Virus record (IMG/VR): IMGVR_UViG_3300046499_000074 | Location: 1 to 40,982 of that record | DNA: 40,982 bases | Source of the DNA: a virus | Strand: one strand, 5' to 3' | Program-made: the position numbers and the translations under genes | Shown here: in pieces, positions 7,883 through 15,740 of the stretch | Numbering within the stretch: position 1 is the first letter of the stretch | Layout: every line of letters starts with the position of its first letter | The notes under the pieces: generated by a model | Database searches by the model: none | What the model was told of the DNA's origin: nothing | What the model saw: the letters and a program-made list of their open reading frames with translations, nothing else

Positions 7883-8512
7883 ATGGTCGAGTTTCAGGCA
7901 TGGCCGAAGACGCCCCGGCTTTTCCGGGACATGACGGTTACGGAGAAGATCGACGGCACTAACGCTGCGATTCACATCACGCCGGGTGTCGAGGTGAGCA
8001 ACGCCGCCGTGTTCGACGTCTACCCGCTGAAGCCGGGTGAGGCATGGGACGGCGAGCGGGTGTGGCACGTCGCCGCTCAGTCGCGCAAGCGCGTTATCCG
8101 TCCCGGCGATGACAATTACGGTTTCGCCGGGTGGGTGCACGCGAATGCCGTCGACCTCGCTTGCCTTTTGGGTCCGGGGCTGCACTTCGGGGAGTGGTGG
8201 GGGCGAGGTATTCAGCGCCGCTATGGCATGTACGGCCGTGCCTTCTCGCTCTTCAACACGGACCGGCACGCCGACGTGAAGGCGACTGTCGGCGACGTTG
8301 CGGTCGAGCCCGTGCCCGTGCTGTATCGGGGACCGTTCGACACTGCCCGTGTCGCCGCCGTCCTCGCCGGGCTTCGGGAGTTCGGGTCGGTCGCCGCCCC
8401 GGGTTTCGCCGACCCCGAAGGGGTGTGCGTGTTCCACCACGCAACGCGTCAGGTCTATAAGGCGACGCTCGACAACAACGACGCCGGGAAGTGGGAAGCG
8501 CTCGCGAAGTAG
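7883..8512 (+). CDS. RNA ligase-like nucleotidyltransferase
   Basis: A 209-aa ATP-dependent ligase-fold protein. Motif I is EKIDGTNA with the adenylated lysine at residue 22. LHFGEWWGRGIQRRYG matches motif III, EGVCVFHHAT motif IV, and VYKATLDN the terminal lysine motif V. The size and the FGEWWGRGIQR pattern fit phage RNA ligases of the Rnl2-like type rather than DNA ligases. It could repair nicked tRNA or RNA ends produced by host defence nucleases; that use is inference. A short inverted repeat, ATTTCC/GGGAAT at about 7863-7878, overlaps the ribosome-binding region and might tune translation. Confidence 0.82.
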   Translation: MVEFQAWPKTPRLFRDMTVTEKIDGTNAAIHITPGVEVSNAAVFDVYPLKPGEAWDGERVWHVAAQSRKRVIRPGDDNYGFAGWVHANAVDLACLLGPGLHFGEWWGRGIQRRYGMYGRAFSLFNTDRHADVKATVGDVAVEPVPVLYRGPFDTARVAAVLAGLREFGSVAAPGFADPEGVCVFHHATRQVYKATLDNNDAGKWEALAK

Positions 8513-8519
8513 GGCGGAG

Positions 8520-8534
8520 AAAACCCTCACGCTC
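8520..8534 (+). promoter_or_regulatory. Phage promoter motif P3 (AAAACCCTCACGCTC)
   Basis: Divergent copy of the phage motif with CA for the usual TS. It is located 71 nt before the RDF start, with a strong hairpin in between. Confidence 0.6.
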
Positions 8535-8544
8535 TAGGCCAATC

Positions 8545-8585
8545 AGAAGGGGCGGACGGTAGGCACCGACGCCGCCGCCCCTTCT
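8545..8585 (+). terminator. Leader hairpin before the RDF gene
   Basis: AGAAGGGGCGG (8545-8555) pairs perfectly with CCGCCCCTTCT (8575-8585), then CCCCAACG with no U tract. It lies between P3 and the RDF ribosome-binding site. It may be a terminator/attenuator of the U-less type reported for phiC31, or an mRNA-stability element. Confidence 0.6.
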
Positions 8586-8605
8586 CCCCAACGAACGGAG
8601 AGAAC

Positions 8606-9298
8606 ATGGCACTTCGCATCTTCGAGACCGACCCCGACGCCGCACCGAAGCCCCGGGCGAACTACTCCGACGGCACGGTCGGCCGGTTCCATTCCGGCCG
8701 TCAGGTCGACAATCAGCCTGAGTCGCTGTCTGAGTGGCGCATCACGACCGGCGAGCGGCACGTCGCCGACGCCGTCGCGCAACTCTTCGGCGGAGTGCCG
8801 GACGAGACTGACTCGCCCAACGAGAACTTCATCGAGGTCTTGACGGCCGCGAACGCCGTTCCCGTGATCCTCGACGGCGTCAAGGCGATCCGGTCGGATA
8901 TGAAGCTGTGGAACCGGTCCAAGCTCGTCCATCACTGCGACGGCGTCGAGTTCCTGAGCCCCGACGAGAAGGCGGGTCGGCTGTGTGGTTGCCCAGCTAT
9001 CTTCGCTGAGCGCAAGCAGGCGGCGAAGGATTACGTCGGTCCGTCGCCGTCGATCAACATCACATTCCGGCTCGCCGACGATCCCGATCTCGGTTCGTTC
9101 CGATTCCAGTCGGGTTCGTGGACGCTCGCCGAAGTGCTGCACGAGTACGAGAACGACCTCGCCCGTGTCGGCGGCGAAGCCGTCGCGACCCTCCGACTCG
9201 AACTCGTCGAGTACACGACGAAGAAGGGTCGGTTCGTGTCCTACCTGAAGCCGGTTCTCGACAACATCCGCAGCTATAACGACGCGATCGCCGAGTAA
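8606..9298 (+). CDS. Recombination directionality factor, phiC31 gp3-like
   Basis: A 230-aa protein with the organisation of the Gp3 family. It has a KPRANYSDGTVGRF opening and SEWRITTGERHVADAVAQLFGG. A region with HHCDG (Cys111) and LCGCP (Cys127, Cys129) follows, then SINITFRLADDPDLGSFRFQSGSWTLAEVL. phiC31 gp3 is about the same length (244 aa) and binds the large serine integrase, switching it from attP x attB integration to attL x attR excision. Here the partner would be the integrase at 23688-25493. Encoding it in the early lytic operon, 15 kb from int, matches phiC31. The assignment is by motif order, not alignment. Confidence 0.8.
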   Translation: MALRIFETDPDAAPKPRANYSDGTVGRFHSGRQVDNQPESLSEWRITTGERHVADAVAQLFGGVPDETDSPNENFIEVLTAANAVPVILDGVKAIRSDMKLWNRSKLVHHCDGVEFLSPDEKAGRLCGCPAIFAERKQAAKDYVGPSPSINITFRLADDPDLGSFRFQSGSWTLAEVLHEYENDLARVGGEAVATLRLELVEYTTKKGRFVSYLKPVLDNIRSYNDAIAE

Positions 9299-9302
9299 CC
9301 GA

Positions 9303-9479
9303 ATGTCGCCGCTATTCCCGTCCCCGGCTTATGCGGCTCTCATATGGGCGGCGCACTTCCGCGATTCGGATGATGACGAAGTGCGTCGCCCGATGTGGGA
9401 ATTCCCGCCCGAAGCGCGAGAGCCGCTGATTCACGAACGCCGTCGCCGGTTCGGCGTCGACGACGACATCGACCTTTAG
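9303..9479 (+). CDS. Small early protein, unrecognised (58 aa)
   Basis: ATG 9303 to TAG 9479 encodes a 58-aa protein with an aromatic/hydrophobic N-terminus (SPLFPSPAYAALIWAAHF) and a highly charged C-terminus (HERRRRFGVDDDIDL). It starts 4 nt after the RDF stop and ends 10 nt before the next start, so it fits the operon spacing exactly, and its codon use is like its neighbours. No function can be assigned; small early proteins of this kind often modify host enzymes. Confidence 0.7.
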   Translation: MSPLFPSPAYAALIWAAHFRDSDDDEVRRPMWEFPPEAREPLIHERRRRFGVDDDIDL

Positions 9480-9489
9480 GAGAGAACGC

Positions 9490-9825
9490 GTGGCTGAGGC
9501 ACAGAAGAAGACTGAGACGATCCGGCGCGACGTCGTCGAACTGAAGCTGAGCACCGAGGAAGCGAACGTAGTGTTCGCCGTCCTCGGTCGGGTGGCGGGC
9601 GACCCGTTCAACTCGCCCCGGAAGCACGTCAACGCCGTGTATGACGCGCTGAAGGTGGCGCGGATCGACGGCGGCGACGAGAAGGCACTTCTCGGCCGTC
9701 AGGGTTCCGTCGGCGGGCTGGAATTCCGCCCCTACGGTGACGGAGCCCGGTCCATCCTCGACGACATTCTGTTCGGCGGCACGTACACGCCGACCTCGAA
9801 GGCTTGGGGGCGTATCAGTGGCTAA
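9490..9825 (+). CDS. Early hypothetical protein (111 aa)
   Basis: Starts at GTG 9490 after AGGAGAGAAC, a strong ribosome-binding site. The protein has an N-terminal helix with alternating charge (VVELKLSTEEANVVFAVLGRVAG), a middle DALKVARIDGGDEKALLG and a C-terminal glycine/aromatic tail. No enzyme motif, Cys cluster or membrane segment is visible. The next gene's GTG overlaps its stop, indicating translational coupling. Family not recognised. Confidence 0.75.
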   Translation: MAEAQKKTETIRRDVVELKLSTEEANVVFAVLGRVAGDPFNSPRKHVNAVYDALKVARIDGGDEKALLGRQGSVGGLEFRPYGDGARSILDDILFGGTYTPTSKAWGRISG

Positions 9826-10090
9826 GCGGGGCGTCGTCACGGACTACGCGGGCGAAGAGTTGTACCGGGGTGACCTAGTCGCCTATGCGACCCGACAGGC
9901 GAACCGGGTCCGCATGACCGACGCCGTCGTCGAGAAGGTGACGGCACGGCTCGAAGGCGGGCGACTTCGCCCCATGCTGAGGGTCCGCCCGACGGGCACG
10001 GAATCGGGCTTCACGGCTCGCCGTTCCATGCGCGCCGAGTGGATATCGGCTGAGCATGTCCGACTGATTCAGGCGGGCGTCGAGGAGTAG
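9818..10090 (+). CDS. Small basic early protein (90 aa)
   Basis: GTG 9818 overlaps the preceding stop. The 90-aa product (AKRGVVTDYAGEELYRGDLVAYATRQANRVRMTDAVVEKV) is rich in Arg and predicted beta strands and resembles small SH3/Tudor-like folds with alternating hydrophobic residues. It may bind nucleic acid, but that is only an impression from charge and strand pattern. A strong terminator-like hairpin follows. Confidence 0.7.
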   Translation: MAKRGVVTDYAGEELYRGDLVAYATRQANRVRMTDAVVEKVTARLEGGRLRPMLRVRPTGTESGFTARRSMRAEWISAEHVRLIQAGVEE

Positions 10091-10100
10091 CAACGAAGGC

Positions 10101-10136
10101 AGGGGCGGACAGTGGCGAGCGCTGCTGTCCGCCCCT
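10101..10136 (+). terminator. Terminator, 12-bp stem
   Basis: AGGGGCGGACAG (10101-10112) pairs perfectly with CTGTCCGCCCCT (10125-10136) and is followed by TTG. The next operator copy starts 13 nt downstream. Confidence 0.8.
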
Positions 10137-10148
10137 TTGTCGTCTCAC

Positions 10149-10170
10149 CACCTACTCACGTGAGTAGGTG
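10149..10170. promoter_or_regulatory. 22-bp palindromic operator-like repeat (copy 3)
   Basis: Exact copy, between a terminator and the GTG at 10188 (17 nt after the palindrome, containing GGGAGG). Confidence 0.8.
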
Positions 10171-10187
10171 TTCAGGGAGGGTGTGTA

Positions 10188-10367
10188 GTGATCAGGAAGC
10201 TATCCGTCGAGGCCGGTCCGGCTCTCGGCGACATTCGGACCATGGGGCGGGGCGACACGGTCGTTCTCGACCCCGGGGTCGAGGGGCGTATGGACTGGGG
10301 GCGTTACCTCGACGCCCTCGCGTCGGCTCTCTCGCGCGGCGTTGAGGTTAGGTGGCACCGTGACTGA
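10188..10367 (+). CDS. Small early protein (59 aa)
   Basis: GTG 10188 to TGA 10367, preceded by CAGGGAGGG. The 59-aa product (IRKLSVEAGPALGDIRTMGRGDTVVLDPG) has alternating strands and a C-terminal helix (YLDALASALSRGVEVRW). No recognisable domain. It is the first gene after an operator copy and its end overlaps the next start, so it opens a short operon leading to the resolvase-like nuclease and primase. Confidence 0.7.
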   Translation: MIRKLSVEAGPALGDIRTMGRGDTVVLDPGVEGRMDWGRYLDALASALSRGVEVRWHRD

Positions 10368-10440
10368 GATCAAATGGTTCTTTCTCAGTGTGTACGCCAC
10401 TACGTTGCTTTGGCTCATGTGTGGGGTGCGGCGTGGCTAA
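10360..10440 (+). CDS. Very small membrane protein (26 aa)
   Basis: GTG 10360 overlaps the previous stop by 8 nt and the TAA overlaps the next GTG. The 26-aa product (TEIKWFFLSVYATTLLWLMCG followed by VRRG) is one hydrophobic helix with a basic tail, typical of single-pass membrane miniproteins. The tight overlaps on both sides favour a real gene. Role unknown; inner-membrane effectors such as superinfection modifiers are possible. Confidence 0.55.
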   Translation: MTEIKWFFLSVYATTLLWLMCGVRRG

Positions 10441-10969
10441 CCCGAATAAGGCTCGCGGCACGGCATGGGAGAGCGCCGTTCGCGACCACCTGAACGACGC
10501 CCTAGGGCTATACGTCGACGGGTGGCAAGACCTACCGGCAGGACTTACGAAGTTCCGGAATCCCGCCGACCCGCTGAACGTCAAGAGGCAGGCTCAGGAG
10601 GGTAGTTACGACGTCGGCGACCTTCACGCATGGCCGTTCGTCGTCGAGTGCAAGGACGTAAAGAATCCGGCCGTGCCGACATGGCTTCGTCAGGGGCTGG
10701 TCGAGGCGAAGAACGCCGGGTTCCCGTACGCCGTCGTAGCGCACAAGGCGCGCCGACTAGGGGTCAGGTCGGGTCGGGTGCACATCGACGTCCGGACGTT
10801 CACCCGGCTTCGTATGGCTCTCGGTCTGAACGCGTACGCCTTCGCCGACATGTTCGGGCTTCGGCTTACGACCCGGGGCTTCAACTCGGCACGCTGGTAC
10901 TTCTCGACGACCGTCGACGACTTCGCCGGTCTACTCGACGCCGTTCGTCGGATCGCGGCGGGCGAGTGA
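10433..10969 (+). CDS. PD-(D/E)XK endonuclease, Holliday-junction-resolvase-like
   Basis: A 178-aa protein starting at GTG 10433, which overlaps the upstream stop; a longer in-frame start at 10388 would overlap the small membrane protein. The nuclease core is visible: Glu13 in an N-terminal helix (GTAWESAV), GDLHAWPFVVECKDVK with Asp63, Glu72 and Lys74, then a helix with TWLRQGLVEAKNAG and PYAVVAHK. This D-ExK layout and length match archaeal Hjc-like and phage resolvases that cut branched DNA. It lies just before promoter P4 and the primase-helicase, consistent with a job in replication or recombination. Confidence 0.75.
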   Translation: MANPNKARGTAWESAVRDHLNDALGLYVDGWQDLPAGLTKFRNPADPLNVKRQAQEGSYDVGDLHAWPFVVECKDVKNPAVPTWLRQGLVEAKNAGFPYAVVAHKARRLGVRSGRVHIDVRTFTRLRMALGLNAYAFADMFGLRLTTRGFNSARWYFSTTVDDFAGLLDAVRRIAAGE

Positions 10970-10970
10970 G

Positions 10971-10985
10971 AAAACCCTTCCGCTC
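10971..10985 (+). promoter_or_regulatory. Phage promoter motif P4 (AAAACCCTTCCGCTC)
   Basis: Exact match to the phage motif, beginning 1 nt after the resolvase-like gene and 29 nt before the primase-helicase start. Confidence 0.72.
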
Positions 10986-11014
10986 TAAGGGTGTTGACGA
11001 AGGGAACTCACACC

Positions 11015-13444
11015 ATGCGTTTTAGCGACGTGCTCGCCCGCTTCGGTCAGGTGACCGAAGAAGCCGACGGCGGATATCTCGCACACTGCCCGGCACATAC
11101 CGACAGTCGGCCGTCCCTCCGCATATGGCGGGGCGACGACAACAAGGTTCGGATTACGTGCCGTTCGGGTTGTCTGACGAAGGACATAATCGCCGCCGTG
11201 AAGCTCGAATGGCGCGACTTGTTCGACGCCGTCGGACCGGGGCTCACCGTGCCGAAGGAACGGCCGACGCTGGTCGACCGGGGGCACGTCGCCGCTCTAG
11301 CGACGTACATCGACAACACGTCGATGATGCTCGGCGACTTCGCCGACGATTACTCGGAAACGGCTCGCCTGTACCTCGCCGACCGGTTCGGGCTCGACCT
11401 CGACACGGCGGCCGACCTTCGCCTAGGGGTCGACTACGGCGACGGCTACGGCTTCGCGTACGTGTCTCGTGCGTTCCTGAGCTTCCCTCGCCTTACCGTG
11501 CCGCTGGTCGGCTTCGACGACGTCGCACGGGGGCTTCAGGGGCGCGACGTGTCCGGCGACTGCCCGTCACGGTGGCTGTCGCTCGCGAACCCCTCAGGAG
11601 CCCGCTGGAGCCCTTACGGGGTCTTCAGGGGGCACGGGGGCTACTCGGCGACGATCGTCACGGAGGGACCCGGCGACGCCCTTACAGCGGTCGCTGTCGG
11701 GTATGACGCCGTCGCCGTCCGGGGTGCCTCGCTCGCCGGTTCCCCTGAGCTGATAGCCGAACTCGCCGAAGGGCTTCGCGGCTCTCAGGTGATCGTGTGC
11801 GGTGACAACGACACGGCCGGGCAGGGCTTCACTCGCCGTCTCGCCGACGGGCTCGCCGAACACGGCGTCGAGGTATACGTGATCGATCTCCCGTTCCCGG
11901 GTGACGACCTGACCGATTGGCGGAAGCGCGACCCGTCCGGCTTCGCGGCGGCGCTGCACCGTGCCGTGAGGACGGCTCGCCCCGTGCGTGACGCCGAGAC
12001 GGCGAAGGCTGAGCGCGTGTCGGCCGACCTGACGAAGCGGACCGGTGCCGACGTCGTCGAGGCGAGCGAAGGGCAGGAAGCGGCACGCATCCTGTCGGGG
12101 CTCATTAGCCGTTACGGCGAGTCGGACGCGATGAACGCTCACGCTCTCGTCGCATGGTCCGGGAACCGGATTAAGTACGCCCCGGGGCTCGGATTCTTCG
12201 TGTGGAACGGCTGCACGTGGGAGCGGTCGACCGTGAAGGTTCGTCAAGAGATTCACCGCATGGGAGCGGCGCTCATTCTGGCGGGCGACCTTCAGAAGGC
12301 ACGCGCGTTCACCATGACGACCCGTATCGACGCCCTACTGACCGAGCTTCGGTCGGTGCCGAACGTGCACGTCGACGCGAGCGAGTTCGACGCTCGCCCG
12401 CACCTGTTGAGCTTCCGGAACGGGACGGTCGACCTTCGCCGGGGCGTACTTCGCCCGCATGACCCGCGCGACATGTTGACCTATGCGCTTGACCTCGACT
12501 TCAGGCCGGAAGCCGTCGCGCCCCGATGGGAACAGTTCCTCGACGAGATCTTTCCGGGCTTCCCCGACCTACCGGCGTACATGCGCCGTCTGGTCGGCTA
12601 CGGCATGACGGGTGACACGTCAGAGCAGTGTTTCGCCGTGTTGTGGGGGAAGGGGGCGAACGGAAAGAGCGTGTTTACGGACACGCTTACCGCTGTCTTC
12701 CGGGCGATATCGAAGACGACCCCGTTCGCCACCTTCGAAGAGAAGTCGTCGGGCGGAATCCCGAACGATATCGCCGCCCTTCGCGGCTCTCGCTATGTCA
12801 TGGCGAGCGAGGGCGAGTCGGGCAAGCCAATGTCGGAAGCCGTTCTGAAGCGGGTTACGGGTAAGGACATGATCGCCGCCCGGTTCCTTCGTCAGGAATT
12901 CTTCGAGTTCAAGCCGACCTTTCTTCTCATGCTCGCCACGAACCATAAGCCGAAGTTTCGGGGGCAGGATGAGGGGCTATGGCGACGGGTCAAGATGATT
13001 CCGTTTCAGCGTTGGTTCGCGCCACACGAACGCGACTACGACCTCGACTCGAAGCTGACTGCCGAAGCCGAAGGCATAGCGGCATGGGCCGTTCGCGGGG
13101 CGGTCGAGTGGTACGCCGACGGGCTCGGCGACCCGGGCGTCGTGCAGTCGGCCGTCAAGGAATACCGCGAGACATCCGACGCGCTCGCCGGGTTCTTCCC
13201 GGGCGTGCTGGAGATCGACGACACGGCGTCGATGAACGGCAACGAAGCCTTTAACGCGTACCTCGATTGGTGCGAGGCGGAAAACCTTCCCGCTCGGGAA
13301 CGTTGGACACGCCGTGCGTTTTACGACGCCCTCGAAGAGCGGGGCGTGACCCGAAGGAAGACGAAGACCGGTATCGCGCTGGTCGGCGTACGGGAAGCGG
13401 GGGCAGTCGCCCCGGCGACCGGTCCGGGCATCTTCGCGAAGTAG
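11015..13444 (+). CDS. Primase-helicase (zinc finger, Toprim, D5/P4-type SF3 helicase)
   Basis: An 809-aa replication protein that should both prime and unwind phage DNA. An N-terminal CHC2-type zinc finger is formed by Cys25, His28, Cys49 and Cys53. A Toprim domain follows at about 200-290 (IVTEGPGDALTAVAVGYDAV and VCGDNDTAGQGF). The C-terminal half is a D5_N/SF3 helicase with Walker A GKGANGKSV at about 546-554, and LMLATNHKPKF plus LWRRVKMIPF downstream. phiC31 carries the comparable P4-alpha-type protein gp9a. ATG 11015 has GAAGGGAA at good spacing; a GTG at 10991 is less likely because it lies next to promoter P4. An operator/terminator palindrome follows. Confidence 0.92.
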   Translation: MRFSDVLARFGQVTEEADGGYLAHCPAHTDSRPSLRIWRGDDNKVRITCRSGCLTKDIIAAVKLEWRDLFDAVGPGLTVPKERPTLVDRGHVAALATYIDNTSMMLGDFADDYSETARLYLADRFGLDLDTAADLRLGVDYGDGYGFAYVSRAFLSFPRLTVPLVGFDDVARGLQGRDVSGDCPSRWLSLANPSGARWSPYGVFRGHGGYSATIVTEGPGDALTAVAVGYDAVAVRGASLAGSPELIAELAEGLRGSQVIVCGDNDTAGQGFTRRLADGLAEHGVEVYVIDLPFPGDDLTDWRKRDPSGFAAALHRAVRTARPVRDAETAKAERVSADLTKRTGADVVEASEGQEAARILSGLISRYGESDAMNAHALVAWSGNRIKYAPGLGFFVWNGCTWERSTVKVRQEIHRMGAALILAGDLQKARAFTMTTRIDALLTELRSVPNVHVDASEFDARPHLLSFRNGTVDLRRGVLRPHDPRDMLTYALDLDFRPEAVAPRWEQFLDEIFPGFPDLPAYMRRLVGYGMTGDTSEQCFAVLWGKGANGKSVFTDTLTAVFRAISKTTPFATFEEKSSGGIPNDIAALRGSRYVMASEGESGKPMSEAVLKRVTGKDMIAARFLRQEFFEFKPTFLLMLATNHKPKFRGQDEGLWRRVKMIPFQRWFAPHERDYDLDSKLTAEAEGIAAWAVRGAVEWYADGLGDPGVVQSAVKEYRETSDALAGFFPGVLEIDDTASMNGNEAFNAYLDWCEAENLPARERWTRRAFYDALEERGVTRRKTKTGIALVGVREAGAVAPATGPGIFAK

Positions 13445-13451
13445 CAACAAC

Positions 13452-13487
13452 GGCAGGGCACTTACTCACGTGAGTAGGTGCCCTGCC
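13452..13487. terminator. Operator copy embedded in a terminator-like hairpin
   Basis: GGCAGGG and CCCTGCC arms enclose operator copy 4, giving a nearly continuous 18-bp stem after the primase gene. There is no U tract, as in the U-less terminators reported from the phiC31 early region. Confidence 0.65.
13459..13480. promoter_or_regulatory. 22-bp operator-like repeat (copy 4, one substitution)
   Basis: CACTTACTCAC in the left half (T for C at 13462). The palindrome ends 24 nt before the TTG of the DNA polymerase gene. Confidence 0.75.
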
Positions 13488-13504
13488 CCGTGTAGGGAGA
13501 GCAC

Positions 13505-15352
13505 TTGCGCACGTACCGACATGGCATAGCGGGCGATACGGTCGACGTCCACATACCCGAAGACTCGACCGACCTCGAAGCGTTCAAGGCGTGGTTTGTC
13601 GAGGCGTCGGCGCGAGGGCCGATCGCCGTCGACACAGAGACGACCGGGCTCGACGTCTACCGCGACGGCTACCGGCTGAGGACCGTTCAGTTCGGCGACG
13701 CCCGGACGGCATGGGTAATCCACTTCGAGCGGGGCGGGTACTTCGCTGAGTACGCCCGGTCGGCGCTTCGGCAGGATGCTCGGTACCTGATCCATAACGC
13801 TGCCTTCGACTGGTTGGTTCTCGACCGGCACGCGGGGGTGTCCCTCGAAGAACTCGCGCCCCGGACGATCGACACGAAGATTCTCGCCGCGCTGGTCGAC
13901 CCTCGACAGCCCATGGAAGGGGGCGTAGGGACGTCCCTTAAGCCCCTGTCGGCGTTCTACGTCGACCCGTCCGCCCCGGACACTCAGGGCGACCTCACGG
14001 CCGTCTTCCGGTCGCTCGGTCTGACGAAGGAAACCGGCTGGGCCGGTATCCCGCTCGACCACCCGACGTACAACCTTTACGCCGGGCTCGACGTGATCCT
14101 GACGGCGCGTCTCTGGCCGAGACTGGTCGAGCGGCTCGACGCCCTCGACGTCCGGCAGGCACTCAGGCAGTACGAACACGAGATAGCCCGTATCTGCGCC
14201 GTCATGCAACGACGGGGCATGGTGCTTGACCTCGACTTCACGCGCTCGCTCGATTCGGCGCTGAGCGAGGAAGCTCAGCGCTTCTCGGCTGAGGCCGCGC
14301 GGTACGGCGTCGACAACGTGAACTCAACGGCTCAGATCGCCGAAGCGCTCGCCGGTATGGGGGAGACCCTGACTGAGCGCACGGCGTCGGGTGCCGTGAA
14401 GGTAGATAAGGCGGTTCTCTGTGCGCTCGCGGATATCGATCTCAGTTGGAACTCGCTCGACACGCGTACGCCTAACCCTTTGGCTGTCGCCGTTCTTCGC
14501 TCTAAGCGTGCCGGTAAGTGGCGTTCGGCGTACGTCGAGACATTCCTCGACACGGTCGACTCGACGGGGCGCGTCCACCCGCACATAAACGCATTGCAGG
14601 CGCGGACGGGTCGTATGAGCATCGTTCGCCCTGCCCTTCAAACTCTCCCGTCGTCCGATCAGATGATTCGCCGCTGTCTTCTCGCCGACGAAGGCGAGGT
14701 GATTGTGTCGACCGACTTCGCGGCCGTCGAAATGCGAGTACTCGCCGCCCTCGCCGACGTAAAGCGAATGCGCGAAGCCATTCAAGCGGGCGAAGACCTT
14801 CACGACTTCACGGCCCGTCTCGTATTCGGCGACGGCTTCACGAAGAAACACCGGAAGCTCTGTAAGGGCGTCGGCTTCGGAAAGGTCTACGGGGGAGGGG
14901 CGGCGACGATCGCCCGTCAGACCGGCGCACCGATGGACGACGTACAGCGCGCGATCGCCGCCTATGACCGGGTCTATCCCGAGATCAAACGGGCGTCGGG
15001 CAGGTGGCAGCGTGAAGCACGTCACACGGGCATGGTGCACGTGTCGGCGACCGGCCGTCGGCTTCCGCTCGATCGTGACCGTACGTACGCCGTCGTTAAC
15101 TACGCGTGCCAGTCGGCGGCGCGCGACGTGCTCGGTCAGTCTCTCCTGAACATGGAAGAAGCCGGGTTGCTGGATCACATGCGCCTGCCGATTCACGACG
15201 AAGTCCTCGCGTCCGTACCGAAGTTGGAAGCGAGCGAGTTTGCACGAGCATTCGAAGAGTGCATGACCTTCGATCTCTACGGGGTCCCGATCGACGCCGA
15301 AGCGGAGATTGGCGGGCGTTCGTGGGGGTCTCTGTACGGCGCCGACTACTAG
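13505..15352 (+). CDS. DNA polymerase, family A
   Basis: A 615-aa replicative polymerase with proofreading. The 3'-5' exonuclease domain has DTETTGLD at residues 43-50 (Asp43, Glu45) and HNAAFDWLVLD. The polymerase domain shows STDFAAVEMRVLAAL (motif A, around residue 403), KLCKGVGFGKVYGGG (motif B region) and PIHDEVLASVP (motif C, around 563). It lacks a 5' nuclease domain, as usual for phage enzymes. The start is TTG 13505, preceded by GGGAGAGCAC. It stands alone behind an operator copy and is followed by a long non-coding region. Confidence 0.95.
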   Translation: MRTYRHGIAGDTVDVHIPEDSTDLEAFKAWFVEASARGPIAVDTETTGLDVYRDGYRLRTVQFGDARTAWVIHFERGGYFAEYARSALRQDARYLIHNAAFDWLVLDRHAGVSLEELAPRTIDTKILAALVDPRQPMEGGVGTSLKPLSAFYVDPSAPDTQGDLTAVFRSLGLTKETGWAGIPLDHPTYNLYAGLDVILTARLWPRLVERLDALDVRQALRQYEHEIARICAVMQRRGMVLDLDFTRSLDSALSEEAQRFSAEAARYGVDNVNSTAQIAEALAGMGETLTERTASGAVKVDKAVLCALADIDLSWNSLDTRTPNPLAVAVLRSKRAGKWRSAYVETFLDTVDSTGRVHPHINALQARTGRMSIVRPALQTLPSSDQMIRRCLLADEGEVIVSTDFAAVEMRVLAALADVKRMREAIQAGEDLHDFTARLVFGDGFTKKHRKLCKGVGFGKVYGGGAATIARQTGAPMDDVQRAIAAYDRVYPEIKRASGRWQREARHTGMVHVSATGRRLPLDRDRTYAVVNYACQSAARDVLGQSLLNMEEAGLLDHMRLPIHDEVLASVPKLEASEFARAFEECMTFDLYGVPIDAEAEIGGRSWGSLYGADY

Positions 15353-15436
15353 ACGCGCTAGTACTACCGAGCCCCTGACCTGCACTTTCCTACTGCCGCC
15401 GTTAGTAGGTGTCCGGTTCCGTCGTATCTGTCCGGG

Positions 15437-15458
15437 CACCTACTCACGTGAGTAGGTG
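15437..15458. promoter_or_regulatory. 22-bp palindromic operator-like repeat (copy 5)
   Basis: Exact copy in the polymerase-sigma gap; the only copy with no gene start within 400 bp. Confidence 0.8.
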
Positions 15459-15712
15459 ATGTTTTCCCCATGGGTTTGCAATGCCGTTTGCGACGACCTG
15501 ACGTCACGTCTAAATCACGACGTCCTGTTGATCTTCATACCTGAGACGTACGCGTCAGTATCACGAAGATACTGGGGGATGATCCGCCGTCTCACCTTCG
15601 CTTCAAAGGTAGACGCCCCAAAGACTAGCGGAGATAGTAGGCAACATCGCTGGTTGTCCTTCGTTGGTGCGCGACATACGTTCGCACCGCAACGACGACG
15701 GCTTAGCGCTAG

Positions 15713-15740
15713 GCCCCGTTCGAGCAAACCCGGACGGGGC
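15713..15740 (+). terminator. Terminator-like hairpin
   Basis: GCCCCGT (15713-15719) pairs with ACGGGGC (15734-15740), followed by TTAGTCATGCCC. The tail resembles those after the hairpins at 6792 and 25516. Confidence 0.7.
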
